Source: Marinobacter maritimus (GTDB lineage: Bacteria; Pseudomonadota; Gammaproteobacteria; Pseudomonadales; Oleiphilaceae). From it: a stretch of DNA of 64,000 bases. The stretch is taken from the NCBI RefSeq assembly GCF_007671675.1, contig NZ_VCGW01000002.1:310001-374000 (forward strand). The letters run 5' to 3'. Within the stretch, counting starts at the first letter, position 1, and each line of letters begins with the position of its first letter. Below, in pieces: positions 62,787 to 64,000 of this stretch. A program made the position numbers and the translations under genes. The notes under the pieces were generated by a model. It was not told where the DNA came from. It saw only the letters and a list, made by a program, of their open reading frames with translations, and ran no database searches.

Positions 62787-64000
62787 GATTCGGTAGCTCG
62801 GGCGGTATGCAGAGGTGCCAGGCAGTTTCATTCGGTTCTGGGCGACAAACTGCTCCAGCATGGCCTCCAGAGGCTTGATCAGGGTCGGATCTCCTGAGAT
62901 CTCGAAAGGCCCCTTCTCCTGCACTTGCCGGATCCCACCTTCCTTTACGTTACCTGCCACGATGCCACTGAATGCCTTTCTCAGGTTAGCGGCAATGAGG
63001 TGAACCGGTTGATCACGGTGTAATTCCAGCGCAAGCATGTTCTCGTGATCCGGCTCAAAGGGCAGCTGGAATACCGGATCGATTTTCAGCATCCAGTTGA
63101 AGTAGTAAGCATCCTGCATGGCCCGGCGGAAGGTTTCGACCTCCCTCATACCCTTTTTCATGGCCTGCGCCACCCGCACGGGATCATCAATGATGATCTG
63201 GTATTTGCTGGCGGCTTCGTCTCCCAGGGCGTTACGGATGAACTTGTCGATCATCTCGAAGTATTCAGCGTTTTCCGGCCTGCCGGTGAAAACCACCGGG
63301 AAAGGCAGGTCGGCGTTATCAGGGTGCAAAAGTATGCCGAGCAGGTAAAGGATTTCCTCTGCAGTACCTACGCCGCCCGGAAAGACAACTACGCCATGGC
63401 CGCAACGTACAAAGGCTTCCAGGCGCTTTTCGATATCCGGCATGATCACCAGCTCGTTCACGATCGGATTGGGTGCTTCAGCACCGATGATGCCCGGTTC
63501 GGTGATGCCAATGTAGCGGCCATTTTTAATTCGCTGCTTGGCGTGCGCGATCGTAGCGCCTTTCATCGGGCCCTTCATGGCGCCCGGCCCACAGCCAGTG
63601 CAAATGCTCAATTCGCGCAGGCCAAGCTGGTGGCCCACTTCCTTGCTGTACTGGTATTCTTCATGACTTATGGAATGTCCACCCCAGCACACAATCAGGT
63701 CAGGCTGGCGGCCGGGCTGCAACACCCGCGCATTGCGCAGAATGTGAAACACCATGTTGGTAAGGTCGTCCGGCTCATTACTTTTCAGAATCCGGGCAAA
63801 TTGCGGCGTGGAGTGGGTATAAACTATATCCCGCAGAACCGAGAACAGATGCTCACGAATAGCACGCAACATCTCGTCATCCACAAACGCGTGCGCTGGC
63901 GCATTGATCAGCTCGAGCTTCAGGCCTCTGGGCTGTGGTATCAGACGTATATCGAAATCCGTATGGGCTTCCATCAAGTCCTGGCAGTCATCGGTCACGA
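62769..64000 (-). CDS. ppnN: nucleotide 5'-monophosphate nucleosidase PpnN (partial, N-terminus beyond window)
   Basis: At least 410 residues of a PpnN/YgdH protein are present, matching the E. coli enzyme along nearly its whole length. Key segments are CTGCGPGAMKGPMKGA and the LOG-family motif FPGGVGTAEEILYLLG. The enzyme cleaves purine and pyrimidine nucleotides to the base and ribose phosphate and is known to respond to (p)ppGpp. The E. coli protein has 454 residues, so about 40-60 N-terminal residues are expected upstream of base 64000. The GTG at 63998 is not a natural start. The C-terminal end is encoded by one arm of a terminator hairpin. Confidence 0.92.
   Translation of the reverse strand, partial: VTDDCQDLMEAHTDFDIRLIPQPRGLKLELINAPAHAFVDDEMLRAIREHLFSVLRDIVYTHSTPQFARILKSNEPDDLTNMVFHILRNARVLQPGRQPDLIVCWGGHSISHEEYQYSKEVGHQLGLRELSICTGCGPGAMKGPMKGATIAHAKQRIKNGRYIGITEPGIIGAEAPNPIVNELVIMPDIEKRLEAFVRCGHGVVVFPGGVGTAEEILYLLGILLHPDNADLPFPVVFTGRPENAEYFEMIDKFIRNALGDEAASKYQIIIDDPVRVAQAMKKGMREVETFRRAMQDAYYFNWMLKIDPVFQLPFEPDHENMLALELHRDQPVHLIAANLRKAFSGIVAGNVKEGGIRQVQEKGPFEISGDPTLIKPLEAMLEQFVAQNRMKLPGTSAYRPSYRIISTAA

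Overview
This window looks like chromosomal DNA of a marine gammaproteobacterium, most plausibly Marinobacter or a close relative. That is an inference from gene content: a free acyl-CoA-binding protein, a dedicated proteobacterial sortase system, a Vibrio-type T6SS cluster, AcnA, TmcA, LysO and PpnN, with moderately high G+C throughout. No rRNA, tRNA, CRISPR array, phage or insertion sequence was recognised. Genes are dense, and no gene-free stretch exceeds 300 bases.

Layout. (1) 84-344: acyl-CoA-binding protein, divergent from the next block. (2) 636-20343: a complete T6SS core cluster on the + strand in the V. cholerae VAS order: tssB, tssC, tssE, tssF, tssG, an FHA protein (tagH/vasC), tssJ, tssK, tssL, tssH (clpV), a sigma54 activator (vasH), vasI/tagO, tssA, tssM. 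No hcp, vgrG, PAAR or effector gene lies in the window, so tube, spike and effectors must be encoded elsewhere. (3) 20415-26354: an exported ATP-dependent DNA ligase, a solute-binding protein, a YqjD-like/holin-like membrane pair, a small beta-barrel protein, a DUF815 ATPase and a DUF3422 membrane protein. (4) 26374-32965: the dedicated sortase system, with response regulator and histidine kinase divergent from the VIT/vWA sortase substrate and its class GN sortase, followed by a PlsC-like acyltransferase. (5) 33034-40546: small membrane proteins, an OmpA-like protein with no signal peptide, a rhomboid protease, a zinc-finger/TPR membrane protein and aconitase A. (6) 40602-47711: a signalling island with two histidine kinases on the minus strand, facing an HPt-REC-REC-GGDEF cyclase, a REC-HDOD protein and a single-domain receiver on the plus strand. 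(7) 47753-64000: DUF2288, LysO, an HD-GYP gene broken by an internal deletion, a TatD hydrolase, a DadA-like oxidase, a methyltransferase, an OprF-like porin, a UvrD-like helicase, TmcA, an ankyrin lipoprotein, a 3-hydroxyisobutyryl-CoA hydrolase-like protein, a cytochrome c and PpnN (cut by the window end).

The most unusual signal is a dispersed structured repeat in four copies (12749-12859, 29388-29506, 35830-36022, 57608-57716). Each copy has the same core of about 60 nt (one copy carries about 90 nt of extra nested hairpins). The core is flanked by 28-33 nt arms that are almost perfectly complementary within a copy but unrelated between copies. Read in core-sense orientation, five of the six arm mismatches are G.T (G.U) wobbles, and the small internal hairpins show compensatory changes. 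This points to selection on a fold rather than on arm sequence. One copy lies in frame inside the 5' end of the sortase-substrate gene. A separate 33-nt-arm palindrome with an unrelated loop lies between tssE and tssF.
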